A DNA stretch of 64,000 nt from Fictibacillus phosphorivorans (lineage in GTDB: Bacteria; Bacillota; Bacilli; Bacillales; Fictibacillaceae): assembly GCF_023715845.1 (NCBI RefSeq), contig NZ_JAMBOR010000014.1, forward strand, positions 50,700 to 114,699, in the 5' to 3' direction. The notes under the pieces were generated by a model. It was not told the origin of the DNA and did no database searches. It saw nothing but the letters and a program-made list of their open reading frames with translations. A program made the translations under genes and the position numbers. Positions 26,491-34,459 of the stretch are shown one piece after another; the first letter of the stretch is position 1, and every line of letters starts with the position of its first letter.

Positions 26491-27408
26491 ATGGAATTTA
26501 TTGAAATAAAGGATGGATGCTATTATTTTAAAAGTGCCGTCAATATAGGCTATATACTTAGCGGGGATCGAAGTATGGGTATGTTGATCGACGCAGGTCT
26601 CGAGGCTTCTGCTGCAAAAAAAGCGTTGAAGACCTTGCAGGAAGAGAGACTTCCTGTAACTCATTTGTTCATTACCCATGCTCATGCTGATCATTTTGGA
26701 GGAGCACAATATGTACAAAAAAACGTGGACGTTCACACGATAGCCCCTGCACTGGAAGAAGCTATTATGAGATATCCCACACTCGAACCGATGTACTTAT
26801 TTCATGGAAACGTTCCTTTAAAAGAGATGCGAAACAAATTTTTAGAGGCGCCTCCTATTTCTATCGATGAAATCTGTGAGCCTGGAATCTGGAAAAAGGA
26901 TTCTTTCGAAGTAACATTCATGGCTTTTCCTGGACATAGTTATAATCAATTCGGGGTTTTATACAAAAATATTCTCTATGCCGCTGACTCGTTTCTTGGT
27001 AAGGAAGTCCTTGAGAAACATAAGATTCCTTTTATAGTAGACTCCGCCTCAAATTTCTCTACACTTCAAGATCTCCTGAAAGCAGAGGTTTCCGGAATGC
27101 TTCCAGGACACGGTTCGTTTTTGGAACGATATGAAGATACGATCAAAGCAAATATCGAAGTTCATCAAAGAGTATTAAGTCAAGTGAATAACTTTCTAAT
27201 CGCATCCGGTGACCGTGGTCTTTCTCTTGAAGATCTTATTTCAAAGATGCTTCTAAAACATGAAATCGAACCTGCAAATCTGGGTTCGTATTCCTTATTT
27301 AGAACAGCTGTTACATCCTATTTGATTCAGCTGATCGAAGAACGCAAAGCAGTTTATACGATAAAAGAGGGCAGGCCTATGGTTTTTTCGGGTCAGTCAT
27401 CGGCATGA
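26491..27408 (+). CDS. MBL-fold metallo-hydrolase
   Basis: A 305-residue metallo-beta-lactamase fold protein. The metal motif HAHADH (HxHxDH) is in ITHAHADHFGG near residue 60; later metal ligands are in FPGHSYNQ, AADSF and LPGHGSF. A C-terminal winged-helix-like segment follows from about 225, as in YqjP-type hydrolases. Substrates of this group include thioesters and lactones; none can be specified. Its last 32 bases overlap the convergent DUF421 gene. Confidence 0.8.
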   Translation: MEFIEIKDGCYYFKSAVNIGYILSGDRSMGMLIDAGLEASAAKKALKTLQEERLPVTHLFITHAHADHFGGAQYVQKNVDVHTIAPALEEAIMRYPTLEPMYLFHGNVPLKEMRNKFLEAPPISIDEICEPGIWKKDSFEVTFMAFPGHSYNQFGVLYKNILYAADSFLGKEVLEKHKIPFIVDSASNFSTLQDLLKAEVSGMLPGHGSFLERYEDTIKANIEVHQRVLSQVNNFLIASGDRGLSLEDLISKMLLKHEIEPANLGSYSLFRTAVTSYLIQLIEERKAVYTIKEGRPMVFSGQSSA

Positions 27409-28075
27409 ATAACAGCTCGCCTTCTGATAGTTCTGCATAAAGTACTTCTTTAACTGTCTTATAGCCATGTTCATGAACCTTATTGATAAGCTCTTTCTTT
27501 GAAATGCCTGCTGTAGATAGATTATCCATATTGATTTCTCCATCAAGAATTAAAGTAACAGGAAGCCCGGGTTGTTGGTCGGTATGCATGTTCAAATCTT
27601 GCCGATTTGGAGATCCATACTGATATTTCGGCATGATGCTTAATGAGCCGTTCGTTTCTAGGATGGCATATTCCACTTCACGAAGACTGAAATAACCTTT
27701 TTGCCGAACTAAATTTTGAAGCTGGTTGATATCTAACTTGCACTTTTTAAGTTGACGACGGTCTAAATATCCTTTGCGAATCACAATTGTCGGTGCACCT
27801 TCAAGCAATTTTCGTGTACCCTTATATTTTTGAGTAATATACTCTACTATATAGACAAGAGAGCCCCATATGGTAATGGCATACAGAATAACAAAAATAG
27901 AAGTGTCATCATCATACATCGCGTTTCCTACTAGTTCCCCTAAAAAAATGGATGAAACAAAATCAAAAGGTGTAATCTGTGATATTTGTGTTTTTCCCAA
28001 TATTTTTGTCAGAACAAAAAGAGCTACAAATCCTACTGTCAACTCTAACGTTAACTGCCCAACATGTATGTTCAT
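27377..28075 (-). CDS. DUF421 membrane protein (YetF/YkjA family)
   Basis: A 232-residue protein with three N-terminal membrane segments (about 7-25, 35-55, 60-80) and a soluble DUF421 domain. The motifs GAPTIVIRKGYLDRRQLKK and LRQKGYFSLREVEYAILETNG are typical, and the end ELLFMP fits the domain's last strand. In B. subtilis several paralogues occur, some expressed in sporulation (for example YetF, linked to 2Duf-type spore resistance). The 3' end overlaps the MBL gene by 32 bases, tail to tail. Confidence 0.8.
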   Translation of the reverse strand: MNIHVGQLTLELTVGFVALFVLTKILGKTQISQITPFDFVSSIFLGELVGNAMYDDDTSIFVILYAITIWGSLVYIVEYITQKYKGTRKLLEGAPTIVIRKGYLDRRQLKKCKLDINQLQNLVRQKGYFSLREVEYAILETNGSLSIMPKYQYGSPNRQDLNMHTDQQPGLPVTLILDGEINMDNLSTAGISKKELINKVHEHGYKTVKEVLYAELSEGELLFMPMTDPKKP

Positions 28076-28141
28076 TCAGCCATATCTCCTCGTAATAACA
28101 TATTACCTTTCAGTTTTGACGAGATAGGGGATTTATAAACT

Positions 28142-28186
28142 AAAAAAGTATTGATTCCGTCACTCTGACGAATTCAATACTTTTTT
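28142..28186 (-). terminator. Terminator of the yjcH-yjcG-yjcF operon
   Basis: A long stem (AAAAAAGTATTGA with TCAATACTTTTTT, inner CGTCA/TGACG) covers the yjcF stop codon. Confidence 0.8.
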
Positions 28187-28600
28187 CATGGCTACATGCG
28201 GTATATTAGCATCCAAAAATGGCTCAGATGATATGGTTTCATACCCTAATTTTTTATAAAAGTCTTCTGCCTGAATTTGTGCATATAATATAAGGCTCGG
28301 TAAAGATTGATCATTAGCAGTATGTTCCATAGCTCTCATCAACTTTTCGCCTAATCCTTTATTTCGATGGGAAGAAAGGATACACACTCGTTCGACTTTT
28401 CCTTCACCTTTAACTTCACGTAGTCTGGACGCTCCAACAGGTTTGAGATTTTCATCGTAGAGCACAAAATGAACAGCTGAATCTTCGAACTCATCGATCT
28501 CTTCACTTTCGTCGATTTGCTGTTCACGTACGAAAACATCTCTTCGAACTTCTAATGCATCTTTATAGCCTTGTTCTTTAGAGGTGTACTTTTTAATCAA
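28160..28600 (-). CDS. yjcF: GNAT N-acetyltransferase (YjcF)
   Basis: A 146-residue GNAT acetyltransferase. The acetyl-CoA-binding loop is RNKGLG in CILSSHRNKGLGEKLM, preceded by the beta-4 strand VERVCI, and followed by YAQIQAEDFYKKLGYE. The target is unknown. It lies five bases after yjcG on the same strand, the order yjcH-yjcG-yjcF of B. subtilis. Confidence 0.88.
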   Translation of the reverse strand: MIKKYTSKEQGYKDALEVRRDVFVREQQIDESEEIDEFEDSAVHFVLYDENLKPVGASRLREVKGEGKVERVCILSSHRNKGLGEKLMRAMEHTANDQSLPSLILYAQIQAEDFYKKLGYETISSEPFLDANIPHVAMKKVLNSSE

Positions 28601-28605
28601 ACTGA

Positions 28606-29121
28606 TTATACTCCCTTTCCAAGACGAAACGTTTCATAAACGGTCCAGTATCCATTTTCTAGTTGGTAGAGCAACTGGAAACGATCAATTCGTTCTTCGT
28701 GTTCAATATCAATCATTCGAAGACGTTCTAATACATCTGAATGCTCTTCGTCTGAAAGTTTTTGTCCCAATGTAATGTGCGGAACAAAATTATATGGCTG
28801 CTGCTGTTCAAGAGGACCTGAATACAGCTGATCGTGCAGTGCCTGTAATTCTTCAGCTGCGTTTACTTTAAGATAGATAACATTATTAACAGGGTGGAAG
28901 GAGCCCACTTTGTTAATCATTATGGAAAATGGATCAATGTTCTGAGCGACAGATGAGATATATGAAATCTGATCCTGAAGCTCCTCTTCAGTTGCCTCAA
29001 ATGGTTCTTTTAAAGTAATGTGAGGCGCGATAAGGGCATAATGGGGATCATACCTTTTTCGGTAAGAATTTACTTTATCTTGTAGATTTTTTGATGGAAA
29101 AATAGCAATACCGTATTTCAT
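28606..29121 (-). CDS. yjcG: 2H phosphoesterase (YjcG)
   Basis: A 171-residue 2'-5' RNA ligase-like (2H) phosphoesterase, the same size as B. subtilis YjcG. The two HxT motifs are HITLKEP (34-40) and HITLGQ in the second half; they form the active site for cyclic phosphates. The start is ATG 29121-29119, after GGGAGGAAG. The frame extends 40 codons upstream into noncoding sequence without a site. The physiological substrate is unknown. Confidence 0.9.
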   Translation of the reverse strand: MKYGIAIFPSKNLQDKVNSYRKRYDPHYALIAPHITLKEPFEATEEELQDQISYISSVAQNIDPFSIMINKVGSFHPVNNVIYLKVNAAEELQALHDQLYSGPLEQQQPYNFVPHITLGQKLSDEEHSDVLERLRMIDIEHEERIDRFQLLYQLENGYWTVYETFRLGKGV

Positions 29122-29180
29122 AATTCTTCCTCCCTCATCTTTTGAAATAGTATACCAAATATTCTTTTTATTTCCCACAG

Positions 29181-29912
29181 TTAGTGGGTATTGTAAAGAA
29201 ACGTTAATGCTGGTATTAAGTCTTTTTGCCAGTTTACCCATAGGTGATTACCTTGAAACTCTGAGTATTCATAATCCAGCGCAAAATTACTCAATAACTT
29301 GTTCATTTTTCGATTCGGATTTAAGAAATCTTTTGTTATACCTTCTGGGTTCGTGAATTGATGTTCTTCATCACCGATGGAATGATAGATTGTCAATGTT
29401 TGCATCTGTTCGATAGATTCAACAGTTTGCAGCAGTTCATCTGGAATGTAAGGTGATTGAACTATTACTTTTCCAAAGGTATTCGGATATAGCAAACTCA
29501 GCTTCAAAGCAACATATCCGCCAAGTGAATCTCCAATTAGTCCCATTCCTGCACCAAGCTGTAATGTATTGAACTTCTCATTCAAATAAGCTGTTAATTC
29601 ATAGGCCATAAACCGTATATAATTCTCGTGTTTTTCACCTGTGGAATCATATTTAGCTTTTCTGTCTTGAATTCCCTTATGGTTCACACCAATAACAATA
29701 CAATCTTCCATCTGATCTTCTTCCATTAAGCGATCAGCGGTTTTTGCCAGCTTTCCTAATTGAAAGTAATCCCTGCCATCCTGGGCGATTAGAATAGGGT
29801 ATTTAACTAATGGAGTGAATCGTGAAGGAAGATAGATCAGTAAGTCTATCGTTTCATCTAAATAGTTGCTATGGATTTTATCGTCTGTAATGGAACCTTT
29901 AAGAATGGCCAT
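29181..29912 (-). CDS. yjcH: Esterase-family alpha/beta hydrolase (YjcH)
   Basis: A 243-residue putative esterase (enterochelin-esterase-like fold). The nucleophile elbow is GDSLGG ([13 protein letters not shown]), with an Asp/His pair plausibly in SIGDEEHQF and FQGNHLW. It is first gene of the yjcH-yjcG-yjcF operon. ATG 29912-29910 has GGAGG (RC of CCTCC at 29920-29924) upstream. The substrate is unknown. Confidence 0.87.
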   Translation of the reverse strand: MAILKGSITDDKIHSNYLDETIDLLIYLPSRFTPLVKYPILIAQDGRDYFQLGKLAKTADRLMEEDQMEDCIVIGVNHKGIQDRKAKYDSTGEKHENYIRFMAYELTAYLNEKFNTLQLGAGMGLIGDSLGGYVALKLSLLYPNTFGKVIVQSPYIPDELLQTVESIEQMQTLTIYHSIGDEEHQFTNPEGITKDFLNPNRKMNKLLSNFALDYEYSEFQGNHLWVNWQKDLIPALTFLYNTH

Positions 29913-29979
29913 AAACGGACCTCCTTTGCTGACAACATAGTTTGTAGGTTGTTTTCGAAAAAAATAGTAGTTATAAGCG

Positions 29980-30108
29980 AGTTGATTTCCGCTCCAGGTT
30001 GCTCGGTTTCCTCAGGTTGTGCGGTCAGCCTCTTGCCGCTCTGCGTCTAAGAGTCTCACCTGTCCAACTCATCCTGCAGGAGACTCGCACCTTCCTCTCC
30101 AATTAACT
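29980..30108. repeat. Dispersed intergenic repeat, copy B (full-length)
   Basis: The most complete copy here: it starts GTTGATTTCCGCTCCAGG, passes TCAGCCTCTTGCCGCTCTGCG, and ends GACTCGCACCTTCCTCTCCAATTAACT. The ends are partly complementary (GTTGAT...GGAG against CTCCAATTAAC), so the unit can fold into a long hairpin. Such sequences occur in many intergenic sites of Bacillaceae. It fills most of the 353-bp gap between yjcH and the PgpA gene. Confidence 0.7.
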
Positions 30109-30202
30109 AGCAAGGTAGATACATGTGCAAAGCAATAACCTTTTTAAAAATAGCTAGTATGTAAAAGCGTTTTCATCCAACTCGTATAATTGTAACATAA
30201 AA

Positions 30203-30211
30203 TGCTATAAT
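30203..30211 (+). promoter_or_regulatory. Extended -10 promoter before the PgpA gene
   Basis: TGCTATAAT at 30203-30211, 54 bases before the GTG start. A second TATAAT lies at 30185-30190. No good -35 is visible for either. Confidence 0.4.
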
Positions 30212-30265
30212 TAAAGAATCAATACGGCCATGATCATCAGTGAACATTTAAATGAGGTGAAGTCT

Positions 30266-30823
30266 GTGAAAAATAGAGTGCATAGCAGGGAAGTTGAGGC
30301 GGCGGCAAGAAGGCTGCTGAATGAAAGAGGTGTCACTATTCCTGAGATTGCCGAAATCGTTTATGAGATGCAGATTCCTTTTTCACCAGGACTGACAAAA
30401 GAAGAATGCATTGAGAGCGTTGATGCAGTCTTAATGAAACGAGAGATTCAACATGCAATTTTAGTAGGTGTTGAACTTGATATTTTAGCTGAACAAAAAA
30501 AGCTTTCAGAACCTTTACAGAGTATCGTAGAACAAGACGAGGGATTGTTTGGAGTAGATGAAACGATCGCCCTAGGTGCTGTATTTGGTTACGGAAGCAT
30601 CGCGGTTACGACGTTTGGCCACTTAGATAAATTTAAGATGGGCATTATTCAAAAACTCGATACGAAAATAGCAAATGGAAAGGTTCATACTTTCTTAGAT
30701 GACTTGGTTGCAAGTATAGCAGCTAACGCCTCAAGTCGGCTTGCACATCGACTTCGTGATAAACAGGAGAAGCTGACAGACGAAGAAATTGAACAGCTTG
30801 AAAACGAAGAAAAAATAGGTTGA
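30266..30823 (+). CDS. PgpA-like phosphatidylglycerophosphatase A (YutG type)
   Basis: A 185-residue PgpA-domain protein like B. subtilis YutG, with VNSREVEAxAR-type start (NRVHSREVEAAARRLL), QDEGLFGVDETIAL and VHTFLDDLVASIAANASSRLAHRL. PgpA enzymes dephosphorylate phosphatidylglycerophosphate. YutG-type members lack obvious membrane helices and their activity is not well established. The GTG start at 30266 is seven bases after GAGGTGA; an in-frame ATG 36 bases upstream lacks a site. Confidence 0.8.
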   Translation: MKNRVHSREVEAAARRLLNERGVTIPEIAEIVYEMQIPFSPGLTKEECIESVDAVLMKREIQHAILVGVELDILAEQKKLSEPLQSIVEQDEGLFGVDETIALGAVFGYGSIAVTTFGHLDKFKMGIIQKLDTKIANGKVHTFLDDLVASIAANASSRLAHRLRDKQEKLTDEEIEQLENEEKIG

Positions 30824-30829
30824 TTGAAG

Positions 30830-30862
30830 AGCCTCCGCGATGGCGGAGGTTTTGTAATTTTT
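30830..30862 (+). terminator. Terminator after the PgpA gene
   Basis: Stem GCCTCCGC with GCGGAGG(T) around GATG, followed by a T-rich tail. Confidence 0.8.
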
Positions 30863-30915
30863 TATTGACAGACTTAACGCTCTGTCGTATATTTTAAATT
30901 GTTCCAAAAAAAAGA

Positions 30916-30991
30916 GATCCGATAGCTCAGCTGGGAGAGCGCTACCTTGACAGGGTAGAGGTCGGGGGTTCGAACCCCTCTCGGGTCACCA
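30916..30991 (+). tRNA. tRNA-Val (anticodon GAC)
   Basis: A 76-base tRNA including an encoded CCA (30989-30991). Acceptor stem GATCCGA/TCGGGTC (one T-G pair), D arm GCTC-AGCTGGGA-GAGC, anticodon stem CTACC/GGTAG with loop TTGACAG (anticodon GAC), variable AGGTC, T arm GGGGG-TTCGAAC-CCCTC. Its 3' 48 bases are part of the element's attachment core, so the tRNA stays whole after integration. Confidence 0.93.
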
Positions 30992-30992
30992 T
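30944..30992 (+). other. attL
   Basis: 49-bp core starting ACCTTGACAGGGTAGAGG in the anticodon stem and ending one base past the CCA. Identical to 47993-48041. Confidence 0.9.
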
Positions 30993-31075
30993 TGTTGTAA
31001 TATCAAGGTTTGTAGCCTTTTATAAGTACATAAAAATGTTATGGTCGTAGCAGAACCTTGTTACAACCATCTAAG

Positions 31076-31111
31076 ACCACTTCACAAAATCCAATGTGAG
31101 GTGGTTTTTTT
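31076..31111 (+). terminator. Terminator hairpin that contains the integrase ribosome site
   Basis: An 11-bp stem (31076-31086 with 31095-31105, one G-T pair) and T7 lie directly before the integrase ATG. The integrase Shine-Dalgarno GAGGTGG (31098-31104) is in the 3' arm. Confidence 0.75.
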
Positions 31112-32029
31112 ATGTTAATCAAATTTGCGGTACAGGATTTTTATGAGGATCGAGAGTTTAAAAACTTATCACCTAAGACGATTACAGCCTACAAAGACAT
31201 TCTTAGTCAGTTTTTTAATTTCTGTAATGAGCAGGAAGTATTGAACGTTGAAGATGTGTCAGTAAACACCATTAAGAAATACTTAATGTATTGTCAAAAA
31301 CGTGGTAATAATGCCACTACTACAAACTCAAAACTTCAACGTATTCGTGCTTTTCTTAATTACATGATTGAATGTGAAGTTATCGAAAAGAATCCTGCTA
31401 AGAAGATTCAGAAGGCAAGAGAAGATATTAGGATTGATGTATTTAATGACCACCACATTAAGCAGATGTTGAACTATTACAGACGATTGAAGAATAGGGA
31501 ACATGTATTCCATGCTTATAGAGATTATTCAATCATAATTACTCTTCTAGGTACTGGCTTACGTTTATCTGAACTGTGTTCAATTAAGTGGTCTGATATA
31601 AATTTTGTTCAACAAACAATGTCTGTATTTGGGAAGAATAGAAGAAAAGAATCAATACCAGTAGCGGAGAAATGTATTAAAGAATTGTCGGCTTACAAAG
31701 TGTACTGTGAACAATTCTTTGGACAAGAGAATCTAAACGATTATGTATTTACAAATAGAGAGAATAAACCTTTAACACCTAATGCAGTACAAAATGTATT
31801 TAAACGTCTAGCCAAGATAATGAATTTTCGTGATGTACGTTTATCTAGTCACACGTTTAGGCATACGTTTTGTCAAAAGTGTATACATGCAGGAATGTCT
31901 ACATTTGCAATCCAAAAACTTATGCGACATTCTTCAATTGCGGTTACAGAAAAGTATGCTGCAATGTGGGGTAATGATCTTAGAGAACAGAACGAGAAAT
32001 ATAATCCTCTTAACCATATAGATATTTGA
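31112..32029 (+). CDS. int: Tyrosine-type site-specific integrase
   Basis: A 305-residue XerC/D-like tyrosine recombinase. Residues 1-95 are the SAM-like core-binding domain (YKDILSQFFNFCNEQ). The catalytic domain has Arg in GTGLRLSELCSIKW, HxxR in SSHTFRHTF, His in LMRHSSIA, and the nucleophile Tyr in TEKYAAM. It should recombine attP with the 3' end of tRNA-Val. It sits next to attL, the usual place. Expression may be limited by the hairpin over its ribosome site. Confidence 0.93.
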   Translation: MLIKFAVQDFYEDREFKNLSPKTITAYKDILSQFFNFCNEQEVLNVEDVSVNTIKKYLMYCQKRGNNATTTNSKLQRIRAFLNYMIECEVIEKNPAKKIQKAREDIRIDVFNDHHIKQMLNYYRRLKNREHVFHAYRDYSIIITLLGTGLRLSELCSIKWSDINFVQQTMSVFGKNRRKESIPVAEKCIKELSAYKVYCEQFFGQENLNDYVFTNRENKPLTPNAVQNVFKRLAKIMNFRDVRLSSHTFRHTFCQKCIHAGMSTFAIQKLMRHSSIAVTEKYAAMWGNDLREQNEKYNPLNHIDI

Positions 32030-32058
32030 TAAGCAGGGGTTAATCCTTGCTTTTTTTA
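32030..32058 (+). terminator. Terminator after int
   Basis: Stem AAGCAGG with CCTTGCTT (one G-T pair) and T7. Confidence 0.75.
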
Positions 32059-32140
32059 TACAACAAAAATAGTCCCAAAGACCTATTGGAACTATAGCGA
32101 GTTTATAGTATTATTAAAGGGACACCTTTCTGAAAAAAAG

Positions 32141-32189
32141 TGTATAGTATCCCACTATCAGTATTACCTAACTTAATTAATACTATACA
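32141..32189. promoter_or_regulatory. Spaced inverted repeat before the sigma-like gene
   Basis: TGTATAGTAT (32141-32150) and its exact complement ATACTATACA (32180-32189) flank 29 bases. Placed about 120 bases before the regulator gene, they could bind a dimeric or looping repressor or activator. The remaining 32059-32307 region shows no gene. Confidence 0.5.
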
Positions 32190-32307
32190 GGTGCTATTTA
32201 TTGGTGTCAACAAAAATATTTTGGAGGTGGTTTTATTGAGGGATCAATAACCAATGTACATATGTGGCTGTGTTTATTAAATCGAAAAATAAAATGGAGG
32301 CAATAAA

Positions 32308-33438
32308 ATGAAAGATTTAAAATCCTATATTGTAAGTTATCGGAATGGGAGTACCGATTCATTAAATCACTTAATCGGAATTAGAAAAGTTAAGGAAACG
32401 AACGCTAAAGGTGAAGTAGATGTAATACCTAGAATTAAATATAACGATAAAGCCTTAAACACCATTTATTTTGAAATCACAAAAAAATATTACAAGGTTG
32501 ATAACAAAGACATTGAAGAATGGTTTTTAAATGGTTTATGTGAGGTTATTTTTGAGAAGGCTGACATAAATAGAACACCACAGGAAATTATCTCTTGGAC
32601 TGCAAAAACACTTGATGGATACATACATAATAAAACTATCTTTGAAAGAAAAGACGACAAACATACAGAGCCAGAACAGAAAAAGATTAAAGTACATAAC
32701 CATGAAGATGATGAAAACCTAGATGATTCTAATTCGTTATATGATTCAGCAGTCTATAAAAATTATATAGAAGTTGAAAGTAGTAAAGGATACATAGAGT
32801 TTATTGATTTTATAGGAGGGGTTAAAAATATCCTTACTCCGACACAATACAAGTTGTACAAACTAATGCAAGATGTTCATAAGAAACAAAAAGACCTTGC
32901 AAAAGAATTGGGTTGCACTCCTGAAAATATCAGTAAACAAGTTAAACAAATACATAGAAAAATCAAAGAAAATTGGATTTATTTTAAGTCTGTAAAGTCA
33001 TTAACCCAAACAGGATTATATGAAAACATAAGTAAATTTGTAGAGCAGTACAAAACCATAGAAGAAATTGATACTGACAGAAACTTTGATTACTTTGCAT
33101 TGTTGGTTAAGTATCTTAAAACGAATTATAAGAAAGGTGAGCAAACACCTGGATTTAAAGATTTACATAAAAATAAAGTACAATATCATCTTTCAGTTTT
33201 TGACATCTTAGTTGATAGTTTGTCTGCTAAATCATGCAAAGTTTTGTACGAAATCTTAGAATCTGATATACATAATGTTGGGATAAGAAAAAGAGATAAG
33301 ATTAGAATTGCAGAACAAAGTTTTAAAGTGTTTAGAGATTACATAGAACAATGCAATGTGGCTTTATTTAAAGTGAGTGGATTGATAGCGAAACAAAAAG
33401 AAATTGAGTTTAACAACATACATAATAAAATATCTTAG
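32308..33438 (+). CDS. Sigma-70-like/HTH regulator of the element
   Basis: A 376-residue protein. The N-terminus (SYIVSYRNGSTDSLNHLIGI) resembles the short helical domain at the start of element-borne sigma-like factors. A central HTH at about 176-220 (LTPTQYKLYKLM, then KDLAKELGCTPENISKQVKQIHRKIKEN) looks like sigma region 4. The C-terminal 150 residues have no recognised motif. It may direct transcription of the late operon that starts at 33886. ATG 32308 has ATGGAGG upstream. Confidence 0.65.
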   Translation: MKDLKSYIVSYRNGSTDSLNHLIGIRKVKETNAKGEVDVIPRIKYNDKALNTIYFEITKKYYKVDNKDIEEWFLNGLCEVIFEKADINRTPQEIISWTAKTLDGYIHNKTIFERKDDKHTEPEQKKIKVHNHEDDENLDDSNSLYDSAVYKNYIEVESSKGYIEFIDFIGGVKNILTPTQYKLYKLMQDVHKKQKDLAKELGCTPENISKQVKQIHRKIKENWIYFKSVKSLTQTGLYENISKFVEQYKTIEEIDTDRNFDYFALLVKYLKTNYKKGEQTPGFKDLHKNKVQYHLSVFDILVDSLSAKSCKVLYEILESDIHNVGIRKRDKIRIAEQSFKVFRDYIEQCNVALFKVSGLIAKQKEIEFNNIHNKIS

Positions 33439-33496
33439 AATATCATAAGTTGTACATAATATTACATAATTTGGTTATTTTTTAGTTGATATATAG

Positions 33497-33527
33497 GTGA
33501 AGGGGTAATAACCTCTTCATCTTTTTA
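33497..33527 (+). terminator. Terminator after the sigma-like gene
   Basis: Stem GAAGGGGT with AACCTCTTC (one G-T pair) and a T-rich tail. The following 33528-33798 shows no ORF with a ribosome site, although GGAAGGGGG occurs at 33651. Confidence 0.7.
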
Positions 33528-33798
33528 TTTCTCAATCAAACCCTCATTTTATAGAGATTTAAGAAAAGTGATTTTTTGACGTTTTTGACCTTATATAATC
33601 CGATGCTTATATAATTTCGGTTTTTGCACCTGAAATTGTTCGATAAAAGGAAGGGGGAGAATTTAAGATAAATTTCATTGATTACCTATTCAAATTAGGT
33701 CATGAATGAAGGGTGTCTTACTCTTCACTCCTAATATTATTGTTTAATTTTTAATTAGACGATAGCCATAATATTTCTTTCATTTTTAACCTCCACTT

Positions 33799-33836
33799 GA
33801 GAGCAAGGGATCATCCTTGCTCTATTTCTTTTTTTA
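33799..33836 (+). terminator. Second terminator in the 33439-33885 gap
   Basis: Perfect stem AGAGCAAGG with CCTTGCTCT (33800-33808, 33814-33822) and a T-run. Because the preceding terminator is at 33497, a separate short transcript (possible sRNA) may start between the two. Confidence 0.75.
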
Positions 33837-33885
33837 AAATATTTACTCATATTTATAACAATTTATATATGGAGGTGTTTGACAA

Positions 33886-34095
33886 ATGGAGTTTTCTATT
33901 CCTGTTGAAATGGTCGCTTCACAAGGAATCTTCGCATGTTTATTTGTTTATCTACTCTTAGATACACGTAAAGAATCAAAGCAACGTGAGGAGAAATTAA
34001 CAGTACAGATTGAGAAACAAAATGAAAGCATGGATAGAATCGTTCAATCAATTGAGCGATTAGAAGAGAAAGTATCAAATATAAAGGGGGCTTAA
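33886..34095 (+). CDS. BhlA/UviB-type holin-like protein
   Basis: A 69-residue protein with one N-terminal membrane segment (about residues 9-26, ASQGIFACLFVYLLLDT) and a charged amphipathic tail (KQREEKLTVQIEKQNESMDRIVQSIERLEEKV). This is the layout of BhlA/UviB proteins, which act as holins or bacteriocin-release factors. ATG 33886 has GGAGGTG upstream. It opens the long rightward operon, while no endolysin is seen in the element. Confidence 0.8.
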   Translation: MEFSIPVEMVASQGIFACLFVYLLLDTRKESKQREEKLTVQIEKQNESMDRIVQSIERLEEKVSNIKGA

Positions 34096-34098
34096 TAT

Positions 34099-34446
34099 AT
34101 GGCAGAAATTAATACAGCAGGGTATCAATCAATTAGAGATTATATCCAAGCGAATTGGAAGTACATTGAACTAAGAAATGGTTCAACTCCAATTGTACGT
34201 TTATCACCATCTGATAGTAGAGTTACATGGACACATCAAACAGGTGAACAAACATTAAAGTTACAAATCATTGTAAAAGGTTCTGATAGTGATATTCCAG
34301 TACCACAAACATTTTCATCTTCCGCTATTTATTCAGTAGCAACAGGTGGAAGTGCTTATTCAGTTGAATCATTTACATCTTTCACAATGGAATCAGATCA
34401 AGATGAATTAACGGTTACTCATTCAATTCAAGTGCCACAAGTTTAG
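34099..34446 (+). CDS. Putative virion protein (115 residues)
   Basis: A beta-rich protein with no membrane segment (WTHQTGEQTLKLQIIVKGSDSD, SFTMESDQDELTVTHSIQV). It is three bases after the BhlA gene and 13 before the GLUG gene, in the structural block. Likely a decoration or fibre-associated protein. No family recognised. Confidence 0.5.
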   Translation: MAEINTAGYQSIRDYIQANWKYIELRNGSTPIVRLSPSDSRVTWTHQTGEQTLKLQIIVKGSDSDIPVPQTFSSSAIYSVATGGSAYSVESFTSFTMESDQDELTVTHSIQVPQV

Positions 34447-34459
34447 GGGTTGATGTTCT

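Noticed and set aside
30916..30991. tRNA-Asp or other identity
   Set aside because: The seven-base loop TTGACAG places GAC, not GTC, at the anticodon, so valine.
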